Assembly (NCBI GenBank): GCA_002429385.1
Contig: DIZL01000075.1
Location: 60,013-115,543, forward strand
Origin: Prolixibacteraceae bacterium UBA6029
GTDB taxonomy: Bacteria > Bacteroidota > Bacteroidia > Bacteroidales > Prolixibacteraceae
Length of the DNA stretch: 55,531 bases
Direction of reading: 5' to 3'
A program made the position numbers and the translations under genes. Positions 9,109-17,149 of the stretch are shown here, one piece after another. How positions within the stretch are numbered: the stretch's first letter is position 1; every line of letters begins with the position of its first letter. The notes beneath the pieces were generated by a model that saw nothing but the letters and a program-made list of their open reading frames with translations, did no database searches and was not told the origin of the DNA.

Positions 9109-9585
9109 ATGAGTGGAGGAGAGATTGTCATAATCGTTTTAGTTTTTTTATTGCTCTTTGGTTCTAAAGCTATTCCTGACATTGCCAGAACATTGGGTAA
9201 GGCTATGCGCGAATTTCAGAAAGCGACAGACGAGATCAAACGTGAGATCAATGAAAGTGGTGGAGGGATTGGCGATGACATCAGCGATATCCGGTCAACG
9301 ATTCAAAATGCAAGAAGCAGTGTTCAGGAAGGAATTAAAAAGCATACAGGCGATCTCACCAGCGACATCAATGAAATCAAAAGTGATCTAACCAAAGAAA
9401 CCCAAAACATCACACAAACCATTCATGAGGAAGTACATTCAGATAATAGCACTCATGAAGGTATGAATACACCAACAGGTGATAATCCAGCTGAAATTAA
9501 CGAAACGAAAAGTGAAAGTGTCATAGGAACTGAACATACTACCAAGCCTATTCATAATGAGGTAAATACGGATTTCAGCATTTAG
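9109..9585 (+). CDS. tatA: TatA/TatB-like twin-arginine translocase protein
   Basis: Predicted small subunit of the twin-arginine translocase, which exports folded proteins. The N-terminus is typical: a short membrane helix (about 5-18), the FG hinge, then an amphipathic helix PDIARTLGKAMREFQKATDEIKREI (24-48). The family is often 55-90 residues long. Here 158 residues include a long hydrophilic tail with loose repeats of the type D(L/I)xSDINEIKSDLTKETQNITQ, which is low in complexity and probably extended or coiled. No tatC is in the window, so A or B type cannot be decided. Confidence 0.88.
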   Translation: MSGGEIVIIVLVFLLLFGSKAIPDIARTLGKAMREFQKATDEIKREINESGGGIGDDISDIRSTIQNARSSVQEGIKKHTGDLTSDINEIKSDLTKETQNITQTIHEEVHSDNSTHEGMNTPTGDNPAEINETKSESVIGTEHTTKPIHNEVNTDFSI

Positions 9586-9589
9586 CTGA

Positions 9590-9605
9590 TCCCGAGTACT
9601 CGGGA
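9590..9605. repeat. 16-bp palindrome TCCCGAGTACTCGGGA
   Basis: A perfect 16-base palindrome five bases after the tatA stop. It has the same outer half-sites (TCCCGA...TCGGGA) as sites at 26087 and inside the minus-strand tRNA-Leu copy at about 49315, which suggests a dispersed palindromic repeat family. Confidence 0.6.
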
Positions 9606-9640
9606 CCTGATTCCAGTATTAGCTATAAACAAATGAAAAA

Positions 9641-9719
9641 TAAACACATAGACACATAGGGCACATTGAAATATTTAAAGTAACATTTAAACTATGTGTC
9701 CTATGTGTCTATGTGTTTA
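9641..9719. repeat. 26-bp inverted repeat with internal ACACATAG repeats
   Basis: The arms 9641-9666 and 9694-9719 match at 25 of 26 positions. Each arm holds tandem copies of ACACATAG or its complement. The hairpin loop is about 27 bases. It lies between tatA and the lolD-like gene, and the latter starts 27 bases later. It could end transcription from tatA or be a repeat-family element; the long loop and absence of a T run argue against a simple terminator. Confidence 0.7.
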
Positions 9720-9745
9720 AAAATATATAATCTAAAAACTACAGG

Positions 9746-10396
9746 TTGATCATAGTCGAGAAAATAACAAAGTCGTTTGGCGATCTTCAGGTTTTGAAGG
9801 GAATTGACCTTACGGTACCTGCCGGAAAACTCTATTCGATTGTTGGTCCCAGCGGGGCAGGAAAAACAACACTGCTCCAGATTATCGGAACCTTGAGTCA
9901 ACCTGGCTCAGGAAAGGTTTTTATCAACGGGCAAAACATCTCGGTCATGAACGAGCGTCAACTCGCCGATTTCAGGAACCGACAGATTGGATTTGTCTTC
10001 CAGTTTCATTATTTGCTCCCTGAGTTTTCAGCCCTTGAAAACGTATGCATCCCGGCCTTTATCGCTAAAACATCCAGAAAGGAAGCTGAACAGAAAGCAC
10101 GCGAATACCTTGACTTCCTTGGGTTGTCCAATAGGCTCAATCACAAACCCGGAGAACTTTCGGGAGGAGAACGTCAGCGTGTTGCCGTAGCACGGGCACT
10201 GATTAATAACCCATCAATCATCCTGGCCGATGAACCTTCGGGAAACCTGGATACAAAAAACAGGCAAGACCTTCACGAACTATTCTTTACTTTGCGCGAC
10301 AAGTTCAAGCAAACCCTTGTCATTGTAACACACGACGAAAGTTTTGCAGCCCAAAGCGACTCCATCATCCGAATGAAGGATGGCCTTATTGAATAA
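9746..10396 (+). CDS. lolD: ABC transporter ATP-binding protein, LolD-like
   Basis: ATPase of the LolD/MacB/FtsE class (216 residues), energising FtsX-type permeases for lipoprotein release or export. Walker A is GPSGAGKTT (34-42), Q-loop near FVFQFHYLLPEF (83-94), signature LSGGERQRVAVARA (138-151), Walker B IILADEPSGNLD (158-169) and the H-loop in VTHD (194-197). The frame has no usable ATG at its left end and begins with TTG at 9746; an in-frame stop lies at 9728, so TTG is the likely start. Its permease is not next to it. The only FtsX-type permease in the window is at 17150-18502, in an operon without an ATPase, so pairing is possible but unproven. Confidence 0.9.
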   Translation: MIIVEKITKSFGDLQVLKGIDLTVPAGKLYSIVGPSGAGKTTLLQIIGTLSQPGSGKVFINGQNISVMNERQLADFRNRQIGFVFQFHYLLPEFSALENVCIPAFIAKTSRKEAEQKAREYLDFLGLSNRLNHKPGELSGGERQRVAVARALINNPSIILADEPSGNLDTKNRQDLHELFFTLRDKFKQTLVIVTHDESFAAQSDSIIRMKDGLIE

Positions 10397-10495
10397 AAGG
10401 AAAAAGGAAAAAGGAAAAGGAGCGCGATGCGTGTTTCCTCATTCCATATTCCTTATTTCTTATTCCTCTTTTCTATTTCCTTATTCAGTTACTTA
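10397..10495. repeat. Purine-rich then pyrimidine-rich imperfect inverted repeat
   Basis: Between the lolD-like gene and the next, repeats of GGAAAAA are followed by repeats of TTCCTTATT or TTCCTCATT types. The two halves can pair imperfectly, with a GC-rich middle around 10421-10431. It may serve as a terminator; I see nothing else in this gap. Confidence 0.4.
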
Positions 10496-10505
10496 ATCTG
10501 CAATC

Positions 10506-11279
10506 ATGATGGACAACCTCACAGATATACGTTTATTTCTTGACCGAAAAGTCCTGGACTTCAATCAAACGACCTTTATCGAAACAGATCCGATCCAGAT
10601 ACCTTCGCTGTTTGATACCAAAGAAAACATTGAGATAGCCGGGTTTCTGGCAGCCACACTGGCCTGGGGACAGCGGCCAACAATTATCAGGAATTCATTG
10701 AGCTTAGTGAAACTCATGAACAACAACCCGATTGAATTCCTGCTCCATACTCCTGAAGAAGAATGGGAGATGTTTCTGGGTTTTAAACATCGTACCTTCA
10801 ATGGAATCGATTGTGTTTATTTCCTGAAGGCCCTCAAAAATATTTACCAGAATCATGGTGGGATGGAAGATGTTTTCACACTGGGTTATCAGAACGAAAA
10901 CAGTATCTTCAGTGCATTGGTATATTTCAGAAAAGTATTTTTCGAACTTGACCATCAGCACCGGACGGAGAAACATGTTTCGGATGTCCTGAAAGGAGCA
11001 TCAGCCAAGAGGTTAAACATGTATTTAAGATGGATGGTCCGATCAGACAAGGCTGAGGTTGATTTCGGTCTGTGGAAGCAGATTCCGGCTTCAGCATTGA
11101 TGTTACCGCTCGATTTGCATACCGGAAATGTCTCACGCAAACTTGGACTACTCACCCGAACACAAAACGACTGGAAAGCAGTTGAAGAAATCACAGGTAA
11201 ACTTCGTGAATTCGATCCGATAGATCCTATCAAATATGACTTCGCGCTTTTTGGATTGGGAGCGTTTGAGAAGTTTTAA
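10506..11279 (+). CDS. TIGR02757 family protein (DUF2400)
   Basis: A 257-residue protein of the TIGR02757/DUF2400 family, which is common in Bacteroidota and has no settled function. Typical stretches seen are AATLAWGQRPTIIRN (48-62), FNGIDCVYFLKALKNIY, GASAKRLNMYLRWMVRSDKAEVDFGLWKQIPASALMLPLDLHTGNVSRKLGLL (the family core) and the C-terminal DPIDPIKYDFALFGLGAF. There is no signal peptide; it is probably cytoplasmic. The family core resembles helix-hairpin-helix DNA glycosylase-like folds, which is only a weak hint. ATG 10506 and ATG 10509 are both possible starts. Confidence 0.9.
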   Translation: MMDNLTDIRLFLDRKVLDFNQTTFIETDPIQIPSLFDTKENIEIAGFLAATLAWGQRPTIIRNSLSLVKLMNNNPIEFLLHTPEEEWEMFLGFKHRTFNGIDCVYFLKALKNIYQNHGGMEDVFTLGYQNENSIFSALVYFRKVFFELDHQHRTEKHVSDVLKGASAKRLNMYLRWMVRSDKAEVDFGLWKQIPASALMLPLDLHTGNVSRKLGLLTRTQNDWKAVEEITGKLREFDPIDPIKYDFALFGLGAFEKF

Positions 11280-11964
11280 GATTAGTATTCAGTCTCAGTG
11301 TTATGCAGGGAATTCGCTTTTGTAAAGGAAGAATTATTGGCTGACAGAATATCCAGGCTCGTAAGCCCCTTCAAAATTCTCGTCTGCAAAAAGGCCATCC
11401 GTCAAAGAGACTGTTCAGAGGAAGGCCACTATAAGACGGGCTGGGTTTAGGAGTGAATTGAATAGGGATTGGGCAGCTATTTCCTTTGTATATCTGTACT
11501 ATGACTGATCTATAGCTGTATTAAGATCGGGATTTTAGTACAGTTGCGAATCAATCATAGATTAATTTATCCGAAGCAGATACGACCCGATCCCGACCCG
11601 GAACCATTCCATGTAGGACGAAAGCTGGTATATTGCTTTACTGGATAATACCTGAAAGAAAAGAAAATTGGAGTCCTGAACCAAATCTAATCTTTAGACT
11701 TTGGTATGAACTCATTCAAAGTTTAAAGATAAAGATTTTTTGGTAAAAAACACATTGCCTGAAAAGGAGCATTTATTTAAATCATCAAAAAAGTTGAAAA
11801 GACAGTCGGATGCAATGGATGATAGTTCTTCAGAAAATTTCCCGAAATGTTAAAAGCGATTTCTGTGCTGTTTTCAGTATTCAGAAATCAGCACCTATAT
11901 GAGTTTTGCCAACTGAGACTAATCACTGAATACTTTCACTTTTCCTCTTTCCTTATTTCTGATT
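11280..11964. other. 685-base gap, no supported gene
   Basis: No clear gene is seen. One open stretch on the plus strand (GTG 11298 to stop 11448, 50 codons, containing RISRLVSPFKILVCKKAIRQ) reads like protein but is unrecognised and has no ATG; it may be a relic. An 8-bp inverted repeat CTGTACTA/TAGTACAG occupies 11494-11501 and 11536-11543. TTAAGATCGGGA at about 11521 equals one half of the TCCCGA palindrome found in the minus-strand tRNA-Leu. Confidence 0.5.
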
Positions 11965-14175
11965 TCAATTGAACCAATACGACAATTTCACCACCAGCGC
12001 CCTGTTTCTTGAGCTCCAGTCGCTGATAAAATAGTTGCCGGTGTACACAATAAAAAAATCAGAAACGGGCTTGTAACGCCACTGGAACCTCATGTTAATG
12101 TTCATGTTTTTAATTTGTTCATTATATTGCACAAAAGTCGAAAAGAAAACCTTATCGCTTAGTGTCAGATCAATCTTAGGACCTAACAATAAAAATCTGG
12201 CATGTTCGAATGGTGCAGGCAGATTGATATCGCTGTATGAAAAATTAAGCGACATATTCAGATATGGCTGATAACGATAGGTCATCAGACCCACTATTTG
12301 GTTGATTTGTCCACTGTAGAAGCCTCCTGATGTAAGGGTAGCCGAATAATTAAACAGCTTGCGGGTATCGGAATAGTAATCAATGAATCCGGCATTTGTA
12401 CTATATTCAGTCCCTTTTCCCAATACCGTATTGCTGATGTGAGTCGGGTCGAAATCATCACTTAGGCGCGTATAATCGTTCTTCACACCACCGTCCACGA
12501 TTGCCCGGTTTTTGAATTCAAATTTATACAGTAGAGTTATTTCGTGATCGAGTTGATTATTGAATGTCGGATCAAAGAAATAATTTTCTGCAAGGACGAT
12601 TCCATGACTGACAACATTCTTATTTGGAATCCATAAATACCCTACTTCTGAACAAAGCCTTTGGTATCCATTGCGTGGTACATAACCAGATTCGGCAATA
12701 TAGTTTTCACCAACAGTGGCCTGTACAATTGATGCATGAAACTGACGGGCATTATAGGCAATATAAGTACCCTCGGCGTATTGTTTCCCTGGATTCTCAG
12801 GATTAAATGAACGGTGGTAAAACATTTTCCCGAACCATTTATTATTACCGCTTGCCAAATTATAATCAATTCCGGTAATACGGTTGAATTGCTGTTTCAC
12901 CGGGTTATCCATATATTCTTTATTCACGAAAATCATTCCGATGTTTGACCGTGAAAACAATTTGCGTTGCAAAGAAGCCACCAGGAAATTACGTGAAGGC
13001 TCATCGGGAGTACGTTCGGTTTGCATATCCAAAAGACCTAACCGCCAATTCCTATCGAGGCTTCCGCTCAGTCGGGCCCCAGCCAGAACAGGTGCATCCA
13101 AACCTATTCGCCTTGAAAAAAACGGTGTTATCGAAGAGAAGCCATAACCGGAAAAGAGATCGCTATTCTCCAGGAAGAACTGTCTCTTTTCAGGAAAAAA
13201 CAATTCAAAGCGATCAAGATTAGTCACCTGCTGATCAACTTCCGCCTGAGAAAAGTCAGGATTGTAAGTCAGGTCAAGATTCATGGATGTGGTTATTCCA
13301 AGTTTGGTATCAAAACCGAAATCCTTCCGGGACCTGGTCTTACCTCCTGTTTCGAAGTCTTTAACCACACTGCCGAAAACATAGGGGATAAATGAAAACA
13401 TCATTTTCGACTTAGGTAAAGGCCTGTCCCATTGCAAAACACCGGTATAAGCAAGGCTTGCCGTTGGAAACTGTCGTGGCACAGGTGCCCAGGATGATTT
13501 CTCATTTGTTTTCAGATCGAGACGGCTGAAATTGACATACCAGCGATCAGTACCAGACTTGAAACGAATCGAACGGAAAGGAATCTTCATTTCTGTCACC
13601 CATCGATCTTTATATTGAACGGTTTTTGAGTCCCATTTGCAATCCCAGTTCAGGTTAACTGCGCTGCCCCCCGACATGGTTCCATCCCATTTAGCCCCTG
13701 AAGCCGATGCTCCGAAAGAGAAACCGTTGGTTTGATCCAGAAACGTATCAAAAAACACAAGCACATTGTCGTTATTCCCGAATATAAAATCCCGCCTGAA
13801 TGATTCCACAATTCTTTTTCCCGGAATCGTATCAAAGAAAGTAACTCCAACATAAAATGCTTTGTCATCGTAAGTCATCACTACTTCTGAAGGTGATTTC
13901 GCAAGGCCTGAATCAACAGGAAGAACAAGGTGAAAATCGGTTGCCTTTTCAGCGGATTTCCAATCGGATTCGCTGATTATGCCATCTATCTTTATAGGTC
14001 CTGTAGCTTTTTTAACGTGGAGAATATAGTTATCGTTATTTTTGTGGACAATAGAATCACTCTGAACTCTTTTCAGTCCAGGGAATTGTTTTGGGTAAGA
14101 ATATGAAATGAAGTTTAGGAGTAGCAAAATGCCAGCCAAGCAGAATCTCATAGAGTTGGGTTTGGTTGTTGTCAA
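11965..14175 (-). CDS. DUF5916 outer-membrane barrel protein with CBM9-like domain
   Basis: A 736-residue exported protein. A hydrophobic signal-like segment lies at 10-27; a second possible start is Met9. Residues about 50-240 form a carbohydrate-binding family 9-like domain (IKIDGIISESDWKSAEK, MTYDDKAFYVGVTFFD, WVTEMKIPFRSIRF). The rest is DUF5916: FSFIPYVFGSVVKD, YNPDFSQAEVDQQVTNLDRFELFFPEKRQFFLENSDLF (very typical) and many amphipathic strands ending in a C-terminal LVVKLSYWFN, as expected of an outer-membrane beta-barrel with a terminal aromatic. Ligand unknown. It has a good promoter of its own and appears monocistronic. Confidence 0.9.
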   Translation of the reverse strand: MTTTKPNSMRFCLAGILLLLNFISYSYPKQFPGLKRVQSDSIVHKNNDNYILHVKKATGPIKIDGIISESDWKSAEKATDFHLVLPVDSGLAKSPSEVVMTYDDKAFYVGVTFFDTIPGKRIVESFRRDFIFGNNDNVLVFFDTFLDQTNGFSFGASASGAKWDGTMSGGSAVNLNWDCKWDSKTVQYKDRWVTEMKIPFRSIRFKSGTDRWYVNFSRLDLKTNEKSSWAPVPRQFPTASLAYTGVLQWDRPLPKSKMMFSFIPYVFGSVVKDFETGGKTRSRKDFGFDTKLGITTSMNLDLTYNPDFSQAEVDQQVTNLDRFELFFPEKRQFFLENSDLFSGYGFSSITPFFSRRIGLDAPVLAGARLSGSLDRNWRLGLLDMQTERTPDEPSRNFLVASLQRKLFSRSNIGMIFVNKEYMDNPVKQQFNRITGIDYNLASGNNKWFGKMFYHRSFNPENPGKQYAEGTYIAYNARQFHASIVQATVGENYIAESGYVPRNGYQRLCSEVGYLWIPNKNVVSHGIVLAENYFFDPTFNNQLDHEITLLYKFEFKNRAIVDGGVKNDYTRLSDDFDPTHISNTVLGKGTEYSTNAGFIDYYSDTRKLFNYSATLTSGGFYSGQINQIVGLMTYRYQPYLNMSLNFSYSDINLPAPFEHARFLLLGPKIDLTLSDKVFFSTFVQYNEQIKNMNINMRFQWRYKPVSDFFIVYTGNYFISDWSSRNRALVVKLSYWFN

Positions 14176-14187
14176 TTATAAGATGGT

Positions 14188-14217
14188 CAAAAGTACAAAA
14201 AGCCTTGAACTGACAAA
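14188..14217 (-). promoter_or_regulatory. Promoter of the DUF5916 gene (TTTG-N18-TACTTTTG)
   Basis: On the minus strand a perfect -7 element TACTTTTG (14188-14195) follows a TTTG -33 box (14214-14217) at an 18-base spacing, close to the Bacteroidota consensus. It lies 13 bases before the ATG at 14175, so the leader would be very short. Confidence 0.55.
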
Positions 14218-14228
14218 ATGGGATGTAC

Positions 14229-14387
14229 CTAATAATTGTTAATGAGCTTTTCATTATCCTTGATCACTTCGTCTATGGTCAAATTTAATAAAGCATCCTC
14301 ATTTTCCAAAAGGATGGGTTCAAATACAAACCCTAATAGTTCACACCATCGGGCATTTTCCGCTATGGTCAGTTTCTGCAGATGACA
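14229..14387 (-). pseudogene. Possible gene remnant in frame after the adaptor stop codon
   Basis: Directly after the TAG of the adaptor gene (14388-14390), the same frame continues open for 52 codons to the next stop. The peptide looks like real protein (LTIAENARWCELLGFVFEPI, then LLENEDALLNLTIDEVIKDN). It has no start codon of its own. It could be the 3' end of a lost gene or a chance frame. I do not recognise the family and do not think it belongs to the adaptor, whose C-terminus looks complete. Confidence 0.3.
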
Positions 14388-15644
14388 CTACTCTCTGCTT
14401 GCAACTTTCTCAATTTCTGCTTTAAATTCTTCCGGCTGGTAGAGCAGGACAATATCACCTTCATTAAGTACTTTGTCGACAACTACAAATTCTTCATTTT
14501 CGGCAATAGTGGTAATTTCCTGTTCGGTAATGTCTCCACCCCGTTTCAGATAAACAATCTTCTTTCCGTTTTTTGAAAAGATGGCTTTCAACGGAACAAG
14601 CAATTCACCCTTGTATGAATTGATGATAATATCGTTGTTAGCGCTCATGCCTGGTTTCATATCTTTATCCGAGCGGTCGAAACGTATAATCACCTTAAAG
14701 GCTTTCATGTCAAAGTCCTGATGGTCTTCGCCAATAGTAGCTATTTTGATCACCTTCCCCCAGAATATTTTGTCGGGCAGCGCTTCAATGGTGATTCGAA
14801 CACTATCATTTAGCTGCACTTTCGAAATATCAATTTCACGGATATAAGTTTCTGTAATTGCTACTGACATATCAGGCAAAGTTGCAATCAGGGGCCTCCA
14901 GATATTGATCTCGGTATCCTTGCCATAGCTTTTCCCATTCCAGTCCTTGGCATACATCAGGATCCCATCCTGGGGCGCTTTAATGGTTGTTGCAGCAAGG
15001 GCCTCTTTATATTTATCTATTCGACTCTGAAATTCGGCTACGTGTATTTTAAAGCGGCCAACACGGATTTTCATTCTATTCTTTTCAAGCCTGTAATCGC
15101 GCCTGAGTTTATCTATTCCCATTTCGCCTTTCTCGTACTGCATTTGTGTTCTGCGTTGATAAGACTCTGATTCATATTTAGACTGATCAAGGTCAATCTT
15201 AAGGTATTCCTGATCCAGCAAAGCATTACTGATATCCTGCCGTCTTCCATTTAAGCTAACCGCACTGTCGAGCAATACATTCCGCATATCAGCATCCATT
15301 AATTCCTTTTGCGTTACAATATCCTGCATCATGTTCCCAAACTGTCCTTCGTCAAGTTTGGCAATGTAATCACCTTTCTTTACTTCCTTGCCCTCCAGTA
15401 TACAATCTGTGATCCGTAGCTGATAAACACGCAAATCCTCTTTGCAGACTGCTTCAGGAAGATTGATTTCAGTATATTTCTCACCCTTTATTTCGCCCTT
15501 ACAGGTTACAACAACCTCAAGATCACCTTTCTTTATCTTATAGAATTTCCCCGTTGCAGGTTTAATCTGGAATGCTATTAATACAGCAATTGCCAGTACT
15601 GCAATTATAGCAATCGGAATAAGGTATTTTTTCTTCTTTAGCAT
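14388..15644 (-). CDS. HlyD/MacA-type periplasmic adaptor (distal copy)
   Basis: Periplasmic adaptor linking an inner-membrane exporter to TolC. 418 residues: one membrane anchor (6-26), beta-barrel and lipoyl halves around 35-105 and 225-250 (KAPQDGILMYAKDW), a long coiled-coil hairpin about 110-225, then the barrel domain with ETYIREIDISKVQLNDSVRI and KDMKPGMSANNDIII. It is the last of four genes in a minus-strand operon, starting 7 bases after the TolC gene stop. It is a paralogue of the first gene of the operon: both share the unusual EIDISKV phrase. The 5' order is adaptor, permease, TolC, adaptor. Confidence 0.92.
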   Translation of the reverse strand: MLKKKKYLIPIAIIAVLAIAVLIAFQIKPATGKFYKIKKGDLEVVVTCKGEIKGEKYTEINLPEAVCKEDLRVYQLRITDCILEGKEVKKGDYIAKLDEGQFGNMMQDIVTQKELMDADMRNVLLDSAVSLNGRRQDISNALLDQEYLKIDLDQSKYESESYQRRTQMQYEKGEMGIDKLRRDYRLEKNRMKIRVGRFKIHVAEFQSRIDKYKEALAATTIKAPQDGILMYAKDWNGKSYGKDTEINIWRPLIATLPDMSVAITETYIREIDISKVQLNDSVRITIEALPDKIFWGKVIKIATIGEDHQDFDMKAFKVIIRFDRSDKDMKPGMSANNDIIINSYKGELLVPLKAIFSKNGKKIVYLKRGGDITEQEITTIAENEEFVVVDKVLNEGDIVLLYQPEEFKAEIEKVASRE

Positions 15645-15651
15645 GGCAAAT

Positions 15652-17139
15652 CTAGTTTTGAATAATTTTATCGTATTCTGCTGTCAGATTTTCTTTTTTG
15701 ACAAAATCGAAAAGAGTAAGCATGCGCAGACGATAGAAATAATTCCAATATGTTCTAACTGCATTTATATAGCCATTCCGGGCCGATTCCCGATCATTGC
15801 GTGCAATGTTGAGTTTGATTACATCAACCTTCCCAATTAAAAAACGCTGAAAGGTCACATCATATCCTTTCTGCGCAACGGTATCCGCTTTTGCTGCATT
15901 TTTTACCTGTTCGGCCTGAAGGTTAAATTCCATCACCGATTGAAAAATGTTCTGCTCAAAATCAATCCGTGCTTGTCGTATACGGGCATTGGCTACCTCC
16001 CGGGTTGATTCGGCAATCATTAATTTGCCTTTCCTGCGTCCCCAATCCACCAATGGAATACTCAATCCGACCTGTACCTGTTGACTTTGGTCAGGCCTGT
16101 CATATACCAGGCTAAAGTCCTGTGTAGATTGATTAAGCCCGTACACAGCATACAGCGTGGTATTTAATCCTGCCTCTGATTTTGCCCTTGCAACTTCCCT
16201 GTCCTGTTCCATCATCTGTTCGTTCTGATCCAATATATCCGGGTTATTTTTCACCGCCAGATCAAGCGCCTCATCAGCGCTTACTTGCAATTCAGGAATT
16301 TGTGATGGAACCGTACAATTGATCAGTGTTTTTTTCTCAATCATCAGGTACGAATTCAGTGCCGACTGAGCACGTAATACTTCCAGGTTGGCCCTGTTCA
16401 ATGTCTGTTGCGAGTTTAATTGTACCAGTTCCATATTTAAAAGTTCGTCCTGGGTAACTGTTCCAACCTGGTATCGACCTTTCCCGATCTTATAAAGCGT
16501 GTCGGCGTTGGCCATATTATTTTTGGCAATATTCAGTTGTATCTGAGCCTGAACCAAATCAAAAAACATGCTAGTGCTTTTCATGGCCAGCGTTTCCTGC
16601 GACTGGATAAACGTTTTCTTGGCCTTATCATAGAGAACCGGTTCGATTTTCGACTCCCACCTTAACGCATTGAACCCGTTTAACGACTGCGAATAACCGA
16701 TACTCACCGGGGTTGACGTGTAGGAAGTTGTCATATCGCCTTCAAGATTCCTTACCAATCCAAGTTTGGAAGTTAAAAACAAACTACCGCCTGTCAGTCC
16801 AACTTTTTGGTTTAATTGAACAGACATATTTGAATTGAAATAATCACTTTGCACATATTGATATTCATTCGTTGCACTAATGTATACCCGCTCTCTGGAA
16901 TGATTAAAATCGAGCGGAGTAGTAGTCATACTCAGGTTTGGCAGTTTATCGGCTTTATAATAACGAAACTGCCAGTAGCTTGTCAGATACATGTTTTTAT
17001 AACGGAAGGCATCCAGTGAATTCTTTGAGGCAATTTTCACCACTTCATCAAGGCTAAGACTAATATTATCGTTTTGGGCATTCACTTTAAACTGTAATCC
17101 TGAAATAAGTATCATCAGAAATAGTAATATTTTCTTCAT
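15652..17139 (-). CDS. tolC: TolC family outer-membrane efflux protein
   Basis: Outer-membrane channel of a tripartite exporter. From the Met at 17139 the protein has 495 residues and a clean signal peptide (MKKILLFLMILISGLQFKVNA). A further 24 codons upstream are open but overlap the permease gene, so this start is preferred; it lies 10 bases after the permease stop. Two TolC-type repeats are visible: helical segments with LNIAKNNMANADTLYKIGKGRYQVGTVTQDELLNMELVQLNSQQTLNRA and, in the second half, QARIDFEQNIFQSVMEFNLQAEQVKNA. The family tends to have 420-500 residues. It is the third gene of the export operon. Confidence 0.93.
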   Translation of the reverse strand: MKKILLFLMILISGLQFKVNAQNDNISLSLDEVVKIASKNSLDAFRYKNMYLTSYWQFRYYKADKLPNLSMTTTPLDFNHSRERVYISATNEYQYVQSDYFNSNMSVQLNQKVGLTGGSLFLTSKLGLVRNLEGDMTTSYTSTPVSIGYSQSLNGFNALRWESKIEPVLYDKAKKTFIQSQETLAMKSTSMFFDLVQAQIQLNIAKNNMANADTLYKIGKGRYQVGTVTQDELLNMELVQLNSQQTLNRANLEVLRAQSALNSYLMIEKKTLINCTVPSQIPELQVSADEALDLAVKNNPDILDQNEQMMEQDREVARAKSEAGLNTTLYAVYGLNQSTQDFSLVYDRPDQSQQVQVGLSIPLVDWGRRKGKLMIAESTREVANARIRQARIDFEQNIFQSVMEFNLQAEQVKNAAKADTVAQKGYDVTFQRFLIGKVDVIKLNIARNDRESARNGYINAVRTYWNYFYRLRMLTLFDFVKKENLTAEYDKIIQN

Positions 17140-17149
17140 TTTATAGATT

